64,000 nucleotides of DNA from Pyrrhoderma lamaoense (lineage: Eukaryota > Basidiomycota > Agaricomycetes > Hymenochaetales > Hymenochaetaceae). The translations under genes and the position numbers were made by a program. Positions 46,608 to 58,787 of this stretch are shown here, piece after piece (within the stretch, counting starts at the first letter, position 1; each line of letters opens with the position of its first letter). The notes beneath the pieces are model-generated. The model worked only from the letters and a program-made list of their open reading frames with translations. It had not been told where the DNA came from and did not search any database. Location of the stretch: contig NBAZ01000035.1 in NCBI GenBank assembly GCA_002794735.1, forward strand, positions 1-64,000. The letters run 5' to 3'.

Positions 46608-49182
46608 TGTTACAATTTTATTATTTATAATAATAACCATGCTTATCTATTCCATCGCATTGTTCGCACTACCGCAATTTTGTTTAATTCTTTGTCTATC
46701 AACGCTTATTTTGCTCACTTACTATCATTCACATAGACTGTAACTTATATCCACCACTATCTTATCGAGTCTAAGGAAGTCATCCTTATTTTCTTTATCT
46801 CTAAAGCAAGTTTCCCTATTTAGTCTGCCTGAGAAAGAACATACGAAATCTCAGGTATTCCCAGTCCAGGTTGCTTCTGGAGCTTAGAGTTTTGGTAAGA
46901 AGATACAGATAGATTATCTGTTAAGTTATACGCGTAGTCAAATCCAAAATACTATCCTATGTCTCTTCCTTTCTGACTCGTATTATCGTCTCCTAAATAT
47001 AAATATTGCGCTTCCTATTGCATTTTTCTACTTCGGAATATCACTTCCTTAAGTACAGTTTACTATTAGCTATACATACTAATAACTGCAGCAGGTCTCT
47101 AAACTGAACAGCCTCTACTGGATAAAGCAATGTAGGTGAAATAGACCTGTAACTTCGATATAAGGTTGCGTTCTATCCTGTATGTATGAAAGATAGTGAA
47201 AACAGGTCTTGCTCGAACAACAAGTATGGTTTGAGGATCAGGGTCACCACAATGATAATATGCAGGCTGGGTAAACTCCATAGACAAAACTGGAAGATGC
47301 ACAATGTGAATGTACTGACTAACTTCGAAATTGCATGCTAGGGCATACGCATTTATTAAAACCTGAAGGGCAACAAATCAGATTGCGGGTCAACTAGCTA
47401 CTTTCATCAATCATCACAATACTCCAATAGTGATTCTATCACTCCTCCCGTCTTTTTTGTGTCTCAATAAATATATTTCCATGCTTTATACCTTTATTAT
47501 CAGCTTCACTCACACACTAAAGATACAATAGCAGCTTATTGTACAATCTCTACGCTTCGCTGTTGCTTCTTGATTGCTGCGAGGTCCAAGATCAACGTTG
47601 CCGAATACATTTTATGCCGGCTGATTCGAGATTATGGATAATACTTCTAAGTTGTCATATACTTTTCTGACTTTCACAGCTTGTTCGGCTCTTAATACTC
47701 GATTTTGGCTATCTACAATTATTTTCTCGCTTACTATCATACACATAGATATTGACTTATATCCACCATTATTTCATCGAGACCCAGGAAGTCAACCCTA
47801 CTTTCCTCACGCCTTTAAAGCTCTTTTCTCAATTTGGATTATCTTAGAAAGCACATACGAGTTCTCAAGTGTTCCCAATCCCGGGTGTCTCTGGAGCTTA
47901 GAGTTTATACAGATATACTTGCTGTTTAGTTATACGTGTAGTTGATTGCAAAATACTATCTTAAATCTCTTCCTTTCTGTTTCGGATTATTGTCTTCTAG
48001 ATATCAGTATTATACCTTTTGTACGTTTTTTTGCACTTCAGAATATTACATTCTTAAAGTACAGTTCACTATTAAGTATACACAGTGTAACTCCTCCCCA
48101 TTACCACTTGCTTAGTGAGTATTTTCAATCTTATGGATTTATGCGAATAAAGCACTGTCTGTCTAAGTCCGAGCGCTCCTTATACTTTCACAACCATTGA
48201 AATAATGGTGGTTCAAAACATAAAGAACAAAATTGGATATGTTAGAGCAGAATCGGAGTAAGAACGAGAAACGCAACAAGAAAGCGGGATAGACTTAAAG
48301 ATTCAAAACCAGGATTTGTCTTTGGATATTTTATGGCAATGTGACTGAACTCGGAGACTTTAGCGAGATCCCATAAAGAGTCTTCTTTTCTTCCTCAATT
48401 GACTATCACTCTGAGACTGAATTATCTGGAGCTAGAGTTCAATAACAAGTAGAGCTCGGCACTTCTGTTGGGCTCGGCACGACAGTCCTTGAAAATACAA
48501 GGGTATATGTACTATTCATACCTGGCTGTACTCATAACTGCAGCAAGTCTCTAAAGTGGTCAGCCTCTAGTTGATAGAACGATGTGGGTAATTGAACACA
48601 GTAAAATAGATCCGTAACACCGGAATTAGGATACACTCCATCTGGGACTGTATGAGAGATAGTGAAAACAAGTATTGCTCGAGAAATAAGTATAGTCTTA
48701 GTAACAGGGTTACTACAATATTAATATGTAAGTGGGTACAAATTACTCTATACGAGCAGACCTGTGCTCTGAGTTCCTGTGCTATAGTGCTCTTGTCAGT
48801 GGCGTGGGAAGAGATCTAGGATCAAGTGGAGTGAGAAATGATCAAGCTGTGTCCTGATCCCGCACTGCTAGTATACTGATACATTAATACCAAGGAAAGC
48901 ATATACTCTTTAAGTTTTGTTGGTCTAGGAGCTTGATTGGGTGGATGTTTGATCCTGGCTACTTGACAGTGGATACAGTAGATATCTGAAAGATACTTCA
49001 AGTTCCATCATAGCAATAGACACTTCATTGTGATTATCATATAATGTCGTTCTGTGATGCATGGATATAAGCACAGTTTTCTCCAGGACCACCATCTGAG
49101 CACTTCCAAGACGGGATCATCCTTAATGGCTTGACAGCATTGTGATCCAAATAACTTACAGCTCCCGAGCTGTTTCTATATC
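46608..49182. repeat. Two tandem NLR 3' repeat modules (copies 4 and 5)
   Basis: 46620-47400 and about 47690-48770 are both colinear with the module after NLR-D, -F and -G (catacga...ctcaggtattccc blocks at about 46835 and 47850, cctggctgtactcat at about 48520). Between them, about 47510-47640 resembles 32190-32330. The doubled module suggests an NLR gene once lay between the copies and was lost. No supported gene in 2.6 kb. Confidence 0.6.
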
Positions 49183-49225
49183 TACCATCAACCAGTGATT
49201 TCACTGAAACAGCTTTAAGGTAAAG
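49183..49225 (+). promoter_or_regulatory. Conserved NLR upstream module (copy at NLR-I)
   Basis: ATCAACCAGTGATTTC then cagctttaaggta, a weakened form of the GCCTTGAGGC block, ending about 108 bp before the ATG. Confidence 0.5.
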
Positions 49226-49332
49226 GATATATTGCTGGCCCCAACTCTCTTTCTCTCTATCGAGCTCAGCTTTCTACCTTTCGTGCGCATTAGTTATATC
49301 CTTCAGCTTTAAGCAAGCTAAAGTTCTAACCA

Positions 49333-52300
49333 TGACATCATATTATACCCTTCGAGGTTAGTTTTACAATACTCGAAAAGCCCATGGTTTACCGTTTATC
49401 TCCTCTAGTATCAAGATCTGATATAACTGTTCCCGGGAAATCAAAAGCACCATATCTATACGTGAAAGTCTCATTCGGAGATGAGAGCTGTAGAACAAGA
49501 TCTATCAATGAACTACCACCTCAGTATAACGAGACTTTTCCTATGTACGCTTCACCCCTATTTGTTTGATTCAGCCTTGAAGCTTATAATGATCCTCCTC
49601 GAACAAGTACATGCACCGGCAACGGGACTAGACTCACTATTAAGTTAATAAAGGAGGCTTTGTTAGACTCTAGCATGGGAAGTAGAGAATGCTCCCTGGA
49701 AGAGATACTTAGTGAGAGCGGAGAAGGTATGAAACAATATTCTCCCTTGTGCAAACGCTAATGAATATGAAATACTTGTAGATGTTCGCATTTCTCTACA
49801 AACAAAGTCAGGGTCGCAAGCAATTTTCTTGTGTCTGCAACCATCGGATAAAATGAAGAACGCTGAGTTAACCCTCGTAAATCTTGCGCACACCCTCTTG
49901 GACATTCACCCTTCCAGTGATAGCAACTTTGCGGAGAAGGTCAATACAATATTCGATACAGCAAAGCGCGTAGCTGAAAGCAAGATATTCCAATCGTTGG
50001 TGGAAGTGGGTTATACTATCACTGCTTTCATAGAGCTTGGAAACAGTATAGCAGAGGTGAGCATCTTCGGACTTATTAATAACCACAATTTAGAATAACT
50101 TGATGGACCATAGGCAAGCCCCTATCTGAAGCTAACATGGTGTATAACAGCCGCATTCTTGAATGTGGGTCTCAATAGACAACGTCATTAAAGAAAGTAT
50201 ACTTAATCTCCATAGGTTATTGCTACTCAAATCAACACCGATAAACGGGTTGGGGATCTCGTACAGAATCTGATGGGCTTATTCTTAGTCATCAAGGACA
50301 CATCCATTTTCAATAACCCATCCGATTCCTTACGTTTGATCATCACCAATCTGCTTGAGTTCATCATACAATGTGGCATTCTCCTACAGGAATACGCAAG
50401 GAAGAGCTTATTAGGTGAGTCATATTTAAGTATGACCTAGCTCGCGAATTGATTGGTTGATGTTTTTAGTCCGTTCAGTCTTGCATAACAAAAACGCTGC
50501 AATAAGTGACTTAGAGACTACACTAGTAAGATTAAAGACAGATCTGATATCGACATTCGAGAGGCAGGGCATCATTGAGGCACAAATACGAGCAAAAAGA
50601 ACGGGTAAGCTCAGAACTTGGGGACCTTGTATTCAGATGTTTAATTAGTTATTTACTGCAGAGTTGGAAAAGAAGCTCCGGCCAAAGCATGAGATTGGAC
50701 ACAATCGCCAAACATGTCTAGAAGGGACACGTGTCGAGGTCTTAGAAGAGATAGAAGACTGGATACAAGATACGAATGCACCTAATGTTCTTATGATTCT
50801 TGGACGTGCTGGAACAGGCAAGAGTACGATTGCTACGACAATTGCAGAAAATTACCAGAGGAAGGGCCAGCTTGGTTCACATCAGTATTTCCTGAGGGAT
50901 AAAAGCGACCCTGCATTTATCTTCCGGACTATTGCATACGACCTAGCTAGCCGATGCCACAAAACTGCCAATGCCATAGACATTCAGCTTGATGCGAATG
51001 AGATAACCTGTGCAACACCAGAAAGAGCCATCGAGATCTTGCTATTCGACCCGCTTCATGCGATAACAGAGGAAGGGAAGAAAGAGGACAACATTCTCAT
51101 CGTCCTCGATGCCCTTGACGAGTGCGGAAGCAGAGAGGCGCGGGAGCCGTATATCAGGCTGATAAAGGAGAAACTACAAACGCTACCTCTCTGTTATCGC
51201 TTTCTTGTCACTAGTAGACCGGAAGAAGATATTGCCTCGTCTGAAGAGCTCAAACAATTGGAAATACGTCACATAAATCTAGACCACGAGTCAGACAATG
51301 CCAAGGGTGATGTTCTAAAGTACATCCAAACCAAGCTTTGTGACTTGAAGGTAAAGGGAAGATTAATAGTGGACCCAAGCTGGCCATGGGATGAAAGTGT
51401 AAAGGCCTTGGGTGACGCCGCAGGTGGTCTATTCATATGGGCGGCAACGGCTATACGGCTCATCGAAAGCAAGAAACAGAATAAGGCAGGTGAACTGATT
51501 CGTTTAGTAAATACAAAATCGTTATCGCTCGATAATCTGTACACGACTGCACTCGAAAACTCTTTCGATTGGGACGATGCAATGAAGATAGACTTCCCAA
51601 AAGTATTTTCGCTTATTTTATTTGGAAAAGAACAGTTGTCGATAACGTCTATTGATACTTTGTTGGGACTTGACAATGGAGAGACACAAAGCATTCTTGA
51701 GTGTTTACGTTCATTAGTCGCGTTTGAACCTAATCAACCTGTTCGCTTATTTCATACTTCGCTCTATGATTATCTGATATCGGAAGAGGCATGTGGAAGG
51801 GCATGGTTTATTGATGAGGAAAGGGAGAAGGCAAACATTTCTCAGCGATGCTTCAATATGATGGAGATATTGAGATTTAACATCTGTGATCTGGAAACAT
51901 CGTACAAGATGAATAAGGACGTACTCGGACTTGATAAGCGTATTAAAGACAATATATCTGCGTCGCTGTTGTATGCCTGCCGCCATTGGGCTTCTCATCT
52001 AGTAGAGGCCCCTTATTCAGAAGATCTACTCGAAAGAATTGAAACTTTTGCGTTCGAACGGTTGCTATATTGGATCGAGACTCTCAGTCTTACTGACTCG
52101 TTGGATGCATCCGTCCTTTTATCACTCAATAATGCTATTACATGGATAGGGGTAAGTTCAGTTATTGTATACCAGCTCCTTCGCGGTCATGACTAATGTC
52201 CACGTAGGACAAACACGTACAGCTGTCGGCTTTTCTACAAGATGCCCACGATCAACTCCTCACATTCATTGAACCTATCTCCCAAAGCATCCCCCATTTA

Positions 52301-54418
52301 TATATGTCATTCCTCCCGTTAATGAAGGGGGACTCCATCGTCGCCGAACACTACGCTAAGCAAGCACGATCATTGTCACGGGTCGAGTATGTCGGTAACA
52401 AGCCTCAGATGGCATGTACCAAGCAATTAAATGTTGGGCATCCAGTCCTTTCTATTTCATACCATCCTGATGGTAGTAGAATTGCATCAGGATCAAACGC
52501 AGGTGTAATTGAGGTATGGGATGTAGTAAGCGGTAGACTATCTCTCGGACCGCTTTGCGGACATTCGAGGTCTGTAACCGGCGTTGCATACTCTGCAGAT
52601 GGGAAATATATTGCGTCGGGGTCTGAGGACCAGACAGTGCGTACATGGAATGCGGTCACTGGTGAAGGTGTTCTTGGCCCACTTGTAGGCCATTCAGAGG
52701 AAATCACTTCTGTCACGTTTACCAGAAATGGGAAGTATATAGCATCGGGTTCTAATGATGAGACTGTTGGACTCTGGGATGCTGAGAGTGGCGAGCCAGT
52801 TATAGAACCGCTATGGATGCATTTGAAAGAGGTGAAAAGTGTCATATTCTCACCAAATGGGAGATACCTTGTATCAGGATCAACGGATGATTTTATTGCT
52901 GTCTGGGACGTACAAAGCAGAAAAATAGCCTCCTACCTGTTCAGAGGAAGTACAGATACAGTCACTTCCTTATCGTTTTCTCCAGACAGCCGCAAAATTG
53001 TAGCAGGATCGGGAGATGGCACTATTTGTGTATGGAAAGTGTCGACTGGAAAGGCATTGCGTACATATACTGAAGACGATATGGGCTGGGTATTCTCGGT
53101 CGCGTACTCTAGTGATGGTAAACATATCTTGTCGGGATCCCTAGATAAAATAGTAAGGATGTGGGATGCAGAAGACAGCAGTGCTCTTCCGAAAAGATTC
53201 GAAGGCCATACAGATAGCGTCTTGTCAGTCGTCTTCGCACCTGATAGTAAGCACTTTGCGTCCGGGTCAAGTGATGGTACGATACGAGTCTGGGACGTTG
53301 AGGAAGGAGTAACAGATTCGGGGTTCAAGGGACAAACAGAAGCAATCAGAGCGATTGCGATTTCACCTAAAACGGGAAAGTTGCTAGTCTCTGGCTCCAA
53401 AGATAAAACTGTATGTATCTGGAATACGGAGGGTGGGGAATTGATCAAAGGTCCTTTAAAAGGACATTCTAATTGGGTGACGTCAGTTGCTTTTTCATCC
53501 AATGAAAATCACTTCGCTTCAGGATCAATGGACAAATCAATACGAATTTGGAATATGATCGACGATGGATTCATCACATGCAATGGTCACACTGGCTGGG
53601 TTCTCTCACTCGCATTTTCGCCAGATGGCTCTCATCTTGCTTCGGGCTCTGAAGACAATTCAATCCGAATATGGGACATTGAAAGTGGCGCGCTAGTAGA
53701 AGAGCCATTCATTGGGCATTCAAGCTGGGTATGCTCAGTCTGTTATTCTCCCGATGGAAGGAAGATTGTCTCCGGATCAATTGATAAAACCGTCCGTATT
53801 TGGAATTCCTCGGGTGGCAGTCTATTTCTCATTCTTGAAGGGCACTCTCACTCAGTCAGAACTGTCGCTTACTCTCACGATGGACTATACATTGTCTCTG
53901 GTTCTGATGACAAAACAATACGAGTTTGGTATGCTGAAACTGGCCGGGAGGCTTTCGGCCCAATTACAGGCCATAGGGACAGGATTAACTCAGTGTGCTT
54001 TTCTCTTGACGGAAAACGGATAATCTCAGGTTCTTGGGACAAAACTATTTGTGTATGGGATGCATCAACCGGCGGGCTCTTCTTTCAATCTCGTGTTTTA
54101 TCAGAAGTCAACTCTATAGCTGACTTTCCTACATCAGATAGTAAACATATTAAAATAGCTTCAGGTTCTAAAGACGGAACAATCCATATTTGGTCTATAA
54201 ACTCCGATTCAGAGGGGAGAAAGTGCTATCTGGAAGATAACGGATGGCTGACTGGAAACAATGGCAATTTATTGATATGGATTCCTCCAGATCTCCGTCA
54301 ATCTCTCGTATACGGGCCACGTACTATAAACACACGCTTTTCAACAAGTTTAGACTCTTCAATTTATCGCGATGAGCAATGGAATGATTGTTTCCCCTCT
54401 AATAATGGAACTCTTTAA
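49333..54418 (+). CDS. NLR-I: C2-like/NACHT/14xWD40 protein, intact (1546 aa)
   Basis: Exons 49333-49357, 49409-49544, 49608-49726, 49782-50056, 50114-50164, 50216-50414, 50470-50604, 50662-52151 and 52208-54418 sum to 4641 nt in frame. In the C2-like domain the usual Trp of P-x-WNETFP is Tyr (PPQYNETFP). Walker A is GRAGTGKS, Walker B LDALDECG, then TSRPE; the winged-helix motif is RLFHTSLYDYL. Fourteen WD40 repeats and the tail (WIPPDLRQSLVYG) are complete. The front of NACHT is closest to NLR-G (YQRKGQLGSHQYFLRDKSDP), the rear closest to NLR-E and -B (KKQNKAGEL, SIDTLLGL), so the gene looks recombinant. Predicted cytosolic STAND receptor of unknown ligand. Confidence 0.9.
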
Positions 54419-54804
54419 TGCTACAAATGGTTTATACTAATTTCTGCGCTTGAGAATTTATCGACTGCATATACTTTATCGCATTACCTACACTTCAATA
54501 ACAGATATTTTAACTCTCTACTATAGTGCTAGTATAATTTATACTACGAATTTTTTGTACATAACTATAGCGTGTAATACATAATATAAAATTTAAAAGC
54601 TTAATTAGAATCGAAGCTTATAAAACTACATAGAACTGTAATTGGCATATACAACTGTGTATACTTATGAACACAGGGTTTTGATTGACACTAGTATAAA
54701 TTGGGCTGGGAGTGTATTAATCAGCTATATTTGTAATCAGCAAACTACTGAAAGATGCAATTTCAAAAGTTAGTATGAGCCTGAGGTGGTTGTAAGATAT
54801 ACCA
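54419..54804. other. Intergenic region after NLR-I
   Basis: AT-rich, no frame. It does not show the 3' repeat module found after NLR-D, -G and -H. Confidence 0.45.
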
Positions 54805-55334
54805 TTTGCTCGCTCGAAAAGTCCATTGCTACTACTCTGCCGCGCGCCTAGTCCACTTCTCTTACTATTTAGCTTCACTTTCTGCTCTTACACGAGGATA
54901 GGGTTCGTTCATATGGCCCCTCGTTTCTAGTAGCTCAAATCCTTCGTTCAATGGCATATAGCCACCTGGACGCCATGCTTTCCTTATTATCTACTATTCT
55001 GCTACTTATTTGGGCTGCCCGGATGCGCATGTAACGCCCTGACCATACTGCACGTCGTCCGGGCGGACTGAAATATATATACTTTTACCGCAAACTACAG
55101 CTTCGGTAGTGGCTCTGTTCTATACGTTTCTACTGCTTCTTCTGGTTGGCGAAGTCTCAGCTCGCCCCAAGGTCTCTATCTATCTCTACGCTCAGGCCGA
55201 AGTCGAGTTTCTTGGTTTTTTAGCCCTCAAAACTGAGACAGAGCATCGTGTCTGGTGTAGGCAGACTCTAAACCCCAAGTTCTCACCACTAAATACGACT
55301 AAAGGTCCAACCCTGACCTTAAGTTGAGTTTTCA
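54805..55334 (+). repeat. Truncated L1 LTR, plus orientation
   Basis: Begins inside the LTR (gaaaagtccattgctactac) and ends with GAGTTTTCA. It is diverged, with an internal deletion near 55000 relative to 33207-33945. The first ~90 bp are missing. Confidence 0.8.
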
Positions 55335-55369
55335 ACGTCTCATATGTTTCTGATTTATATCACCAGGCC

Positions 55370-55660
55370 ATGCGAGAGCTCAGATAATATTCTTTTCAAG
55401 ACTACCATCAAAACTTTTCCGGAACACGCTCAAGCTGAATACTCTCGCCTGTAATTTGATCACAATCACTCCTAGATCGCGTGCTGTTTCTTAATCTTCC
55501 ATCAACCTGTGATTTCTATTGGACAGCCTTGAGGCAAAGTTGATATTGTTGGCCCAGACTTCTTTCTCCCTCCAAGCTCAACCCTCTACCCTTCAAGCTG
55601 GAAGCTACAACTGAGCACTCAAATAGGCCATGAAATCGCATTACACACTTCGGGGTAAGC
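55370..55660 (+). pseudogene. Relic NLR 5' end (promoter module and first exon)
   Basis: The module is at about 55499-55537 (ATCAACCTGTGATTTC, GCCTTGAGGC). About 93 bp later an ATG starts MKSHYTLR-like coding matching the 25-nt first exon, followed by a gtaagc donor. The exon 2 sequence is absent downstream, so the gene was deleted after its first intron. Confidence 0.7.
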
Positions 55661-56015
55661 CACGCGAGCTCAATCTACGTTTCGTGGTTGCTCCTTCAAG
55701 AGTTCGTTATTCATTGGCTTGTATGCCTTGATCTCTGCGAGCTCCAAGAACAAGGTTACTTAGTTCATTTGCACGTGGAATAGATGACGGCGAAAGAAAA
55801 TTTGAAATGAAAAACTTAGAGTAATAATACCCGAAATTGCTATCTTGTTGGCCTAAGATTGAACATCGATCTCCCTATAGAAGGGGAAACTCTTTAAATA
55901 GCCAATGTACTCCGCTCTCCGCACCTCGAATGGATTTAAGGGAAATTGTATAGAAATTCTCTTCAAATTACATTTATCACAATCTCATACAAGTGGTGTT
56001 TCTGACAAAGAGCGT

Positions 56016-56898
56016 ATGAACACAAAGGAAGATATCTATATTCTTTCAAGAGGCGACGAGGAGAAAGATAGGTTAGTTGTCCGGTTATGAACACTTCATT
56101 GTATCACAAGCTCATGGATTTCTCCTCTTAAGACCTACAAAACAGCATGTGTATATCACAGAATCGGTTTCTGAAGGTCATTTGGTCTATAGTAAAGATG
56201 TAGAGATCAAGGAGGGATCAAAGATACTAGACTGTGCGACCGGAGCTGGTTTGTATGCAGTAGTACTAATGTTCATGCTTTCATTTACATGCTTTCATAG
56301 GATCGTGGATTCTTGCATTATCGAAAGAGGTTGGCGATAAGGTTGAGCTTATCGGTGCAGATATCTCGCCTGCCATGTTTCCTTCTTCTTATCCAAGTAA
56401 TGTTCATTTTGTTGATGCATCGGTGACCAAGTTACCTGATGAGTGGACAAACACGTTTGCTTTAAAAACCAACGACTTCTCGTTGGAGCTCTCATTGAAA
56501 ACCGATGGCAAGTAGCCATGTGCGAACTATACCAAGTCCTGAAAGCAGGAGTCTCCCTCCAACTCGTTGACCTTTGCGCCCATTACCCTTCTGGCGAGGG
56601 TCTACAAAATACAGCAGAGATAAGGAATATGTCAAGAGTACTGTCTAGTAAACTGGGGCTATTGGCTGACTGTGGTAACCGACTTGCGCAATTTGCATTG
56701 GATGCTGGGTTCGTGGATGTGAAAGAGAGTATTCGAAATGCACCGATCGGAAAGAGTTGGGGCCGTATCGGTGAGGCAGGCTCGGATAATCTCAGGAGAG
56801 TATTTTGCGAGTTTGCGACAGCTGTCATGGCTGAAGGTGGGCTGGGAATGTACAGATCAGAGGATGGGATGCATGAAGTGGTTGAAGCTTCCAGTTAA
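56016..56898 (+). pseudogene. Degraded SAM-dependent class I methyltransferase
   Basis: Pieces in order: a start MNTKEDIYILSRGDEEKDRL (56016 on), then YEHFIV...ILDCATGAG (SAM motif I) to 56248, a likely intron 56249-56300, SWILAL...LIGADISPAMFP (motif II) to about 56465, and NQRLLVGAL...VLKAG...GFVDVKES to the stop at 56898. The layout matches the fungal TAM/UMTA-type methyltransferases of secondary-metabolism clusters. There is one frame change near 56075-56085 and another near 56470, neither explained by a good intron. I call it a pseudogene. With reads showing extra bases it could be a working gene of about 270 aa. Substrate unknown. Confidence 0.65.
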
Positions 56899-56944
56899 GA
56901 ATAGGAAAGCACTGGCAAGCTATTCTTCGAGTATGCGATTCTAG

Positions 56945-57570
56945 TAGCTAGAAAGCCTTTGTAACTCACTAACTGTATTTTATGACCTACATATACACAA
57001 CTATGATCAGTCGATTTGATAAATATTCAGCATACTACAACCATCACTCTTTGGTGTATTTACAACATATCTCATTCTCTCATTATGTATCTGTTATCTA
57101 CGAGCTGTTCAGATGCAGCCATATAAAAGATCCATATGTCCCTTTCTTGTGCATAGAGAGGGATTTGTGTTGATAGTGATACAGAGAGGAAAGTCATTAC
57201 TGTTCGTAGTTGATCAAGGAGAAGATGTGTCTTACTGGTTCATTGTACACCTTCTCAGCTCATGCCTGAAAAACACATTCATTCAGGACAAACGTCCACA
57301 TATAACTACCTGAACGTCTTCAAATTGCCTAAAGGAGACCGCATACAAGCATGATGTTTTTACCATTTATGAGAGAGAATCCAATTGCGGTTCAAGTGGA
57401 GTCACTTGGAGGTCATTCCGAGTCGAAACCATAATGGTACTTCTACTGGGAGCGATGCATGTGCAGCCAGTACTTAGTTTATTACACTAAGTAGCACTAA
57501 AAGTAAGGGAAATGCCTTATTGTTAAGGTTTTGAGGGTTAAAAGTGATGATATTACGGTCACCTGAGCAC
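56945..57570. pseudogene. Intergenic region with a probable exon 9 relic
   Basis: About 57285-57400 shows aggacaaacgtccacatat and, further on, tttttaccatttatgagagag. These resemble the start of NLR exon 9 (DKHAQLS..., MSFLPLM). Stops and gaps are frequent. The remainder shows nothing. Confidence 0.35.
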
Positions 57571-58010
57571 TCTCAGACTGGTCTAGTCTCTGTGTATCTG
57601 ATCCTATCTGATCCAAATCACCCGCTCCTAGAAATTTCTATTTTGCTACCAACAGGTGATGTCCATTGAGCTCACCACAAGGCAAACTGATTGTTATAAA
57701 ACCCGCTCTCTTTTCCCTCAAGGCTCGACCCTCTGCCCACCCCACCTTGAAATAGCATCTCCCACTCAATTAAGCCAGAATAAATAGTTTCGATGACATG
57801 GTTTTACACCTTTTAGAACTTGTTTTGAGTACTAGATTAGTTCTTGGATAGACAATTGAACCCCCCCTCTTAGCATAAATATCAGTTAAGCCGCTCCTAG
57901 GGAGCCATGAGTATCGAATCCACGTGTGAGAATCTCACTCGGAAATGAGAGCCGTAAAACAAGTTCTATGAAAAGACACTGGGTTCTCGTAAGTCAGATT
58001 TTCTGAATAG
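57570..58010 (+). pseudogene. Relic NLR 5' end (module, exon 1, exon 2)
   Basis: A diverged module lies at 57646-57688 (ACCAACAGGTGATGTCC, CACAAGGC). An ATG at about 57794 begins MTWFYTF, then TAG. About 57880-57990 matches the C2-like exon 2 with frameshifts. Nothing after it resembles exons 3-9. Confidence 0.65.
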
Positions 58011-58199
58011 TAATAAGATATCTTCAAGCCTGCTACTTCTGATGTGCGCTCAGTCATGTGCAGGCTCCGGATTTTGAGATAGATCAGCTTAGCGGGAATA
58101 CATAAAGTTCACGTCTCAGTATGATGTAAAACTTCTGGCATGATCACAAGTTTCCCCTGTATGCGTTCCTTGCTATGTGCATATACATTAACTACTTTC

Positions 58200-58400
58200 A
58201 AATAAAAACTAATAATATATACAAAAGTTTGCGACAGCATGAATTTAATAAAAAATATATAGACTTATATATATTATCAATTTATACATATAGATCTATC
58301 TATTATCTTAGCTAAATAATATTATTAGAACGAAAGTATCTTGTACAATATAACAAATGAATAAAGTGTGCAAACTTTTTATATATATAGCTCTGGCTGG
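58200..58400. other. Very AT-rich stretch
   Basis: About 200 bp dominated by A and T with repeated tatata and ataa runs. No frame; possibly a remnant of an AT-biased repeat. Confidence 0.6.
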
Positions 58401-58657
58401 TGATATGCATCAGGTGGCCTTGTTACGTGATGCCTTGTATGCATAGTTAGTACTTCGCAGATTGATCTCTAATTGGAGAAAGTTTGTTTCTCTGAGCTTC
58501 GCGATGTTGTAGTGATGGATGAGATGATTGTACTATGCATCTTTCACTTGAACTCTTATCGATTTGGACCAGCCTCAACATGTTTGATTCAATCTATCCT
58601 AATTCGGGTCACAGCTCTCTACCTCGCTTTACAATTTGATTTTGCATAATTACTTAC

Positions 58658-58697
58658 TATCAACCGGTGATCCTCACCGTGTTCGCCTTGAGGCTAG
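58658..58697 (+). promoter_or_regulatory. Conserved NLR upstream module (copy at NLR-J)
   Basis: ATCAACCGGTGATCCTC then GCCTTGAGGC, ending about 91 bp before the ATG at 58788. Confidence 0.6.
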
Positions 58698-58787
58698 TCC
58701 TATATAACATATCACAACCTCTCCCTTTCCTAATCTCTCTTCAACCCTCCACATCTCGCACTCCCAAGTCTTACCCAGGTACGAACC

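Noticed and set aside
47634..48200. Two adjacent plus-strand frames of about 100 and 84 aa
   Set aside because: They fall inside the repeated 3' module, are hydrophobic by base composition and are not conserved in the other module copies.
56982..57313. Small frames downstream of the methyltransferase remnant
   Set aside because: Short, compositionally biased and overlapping a probable NLR exon 9 relic.
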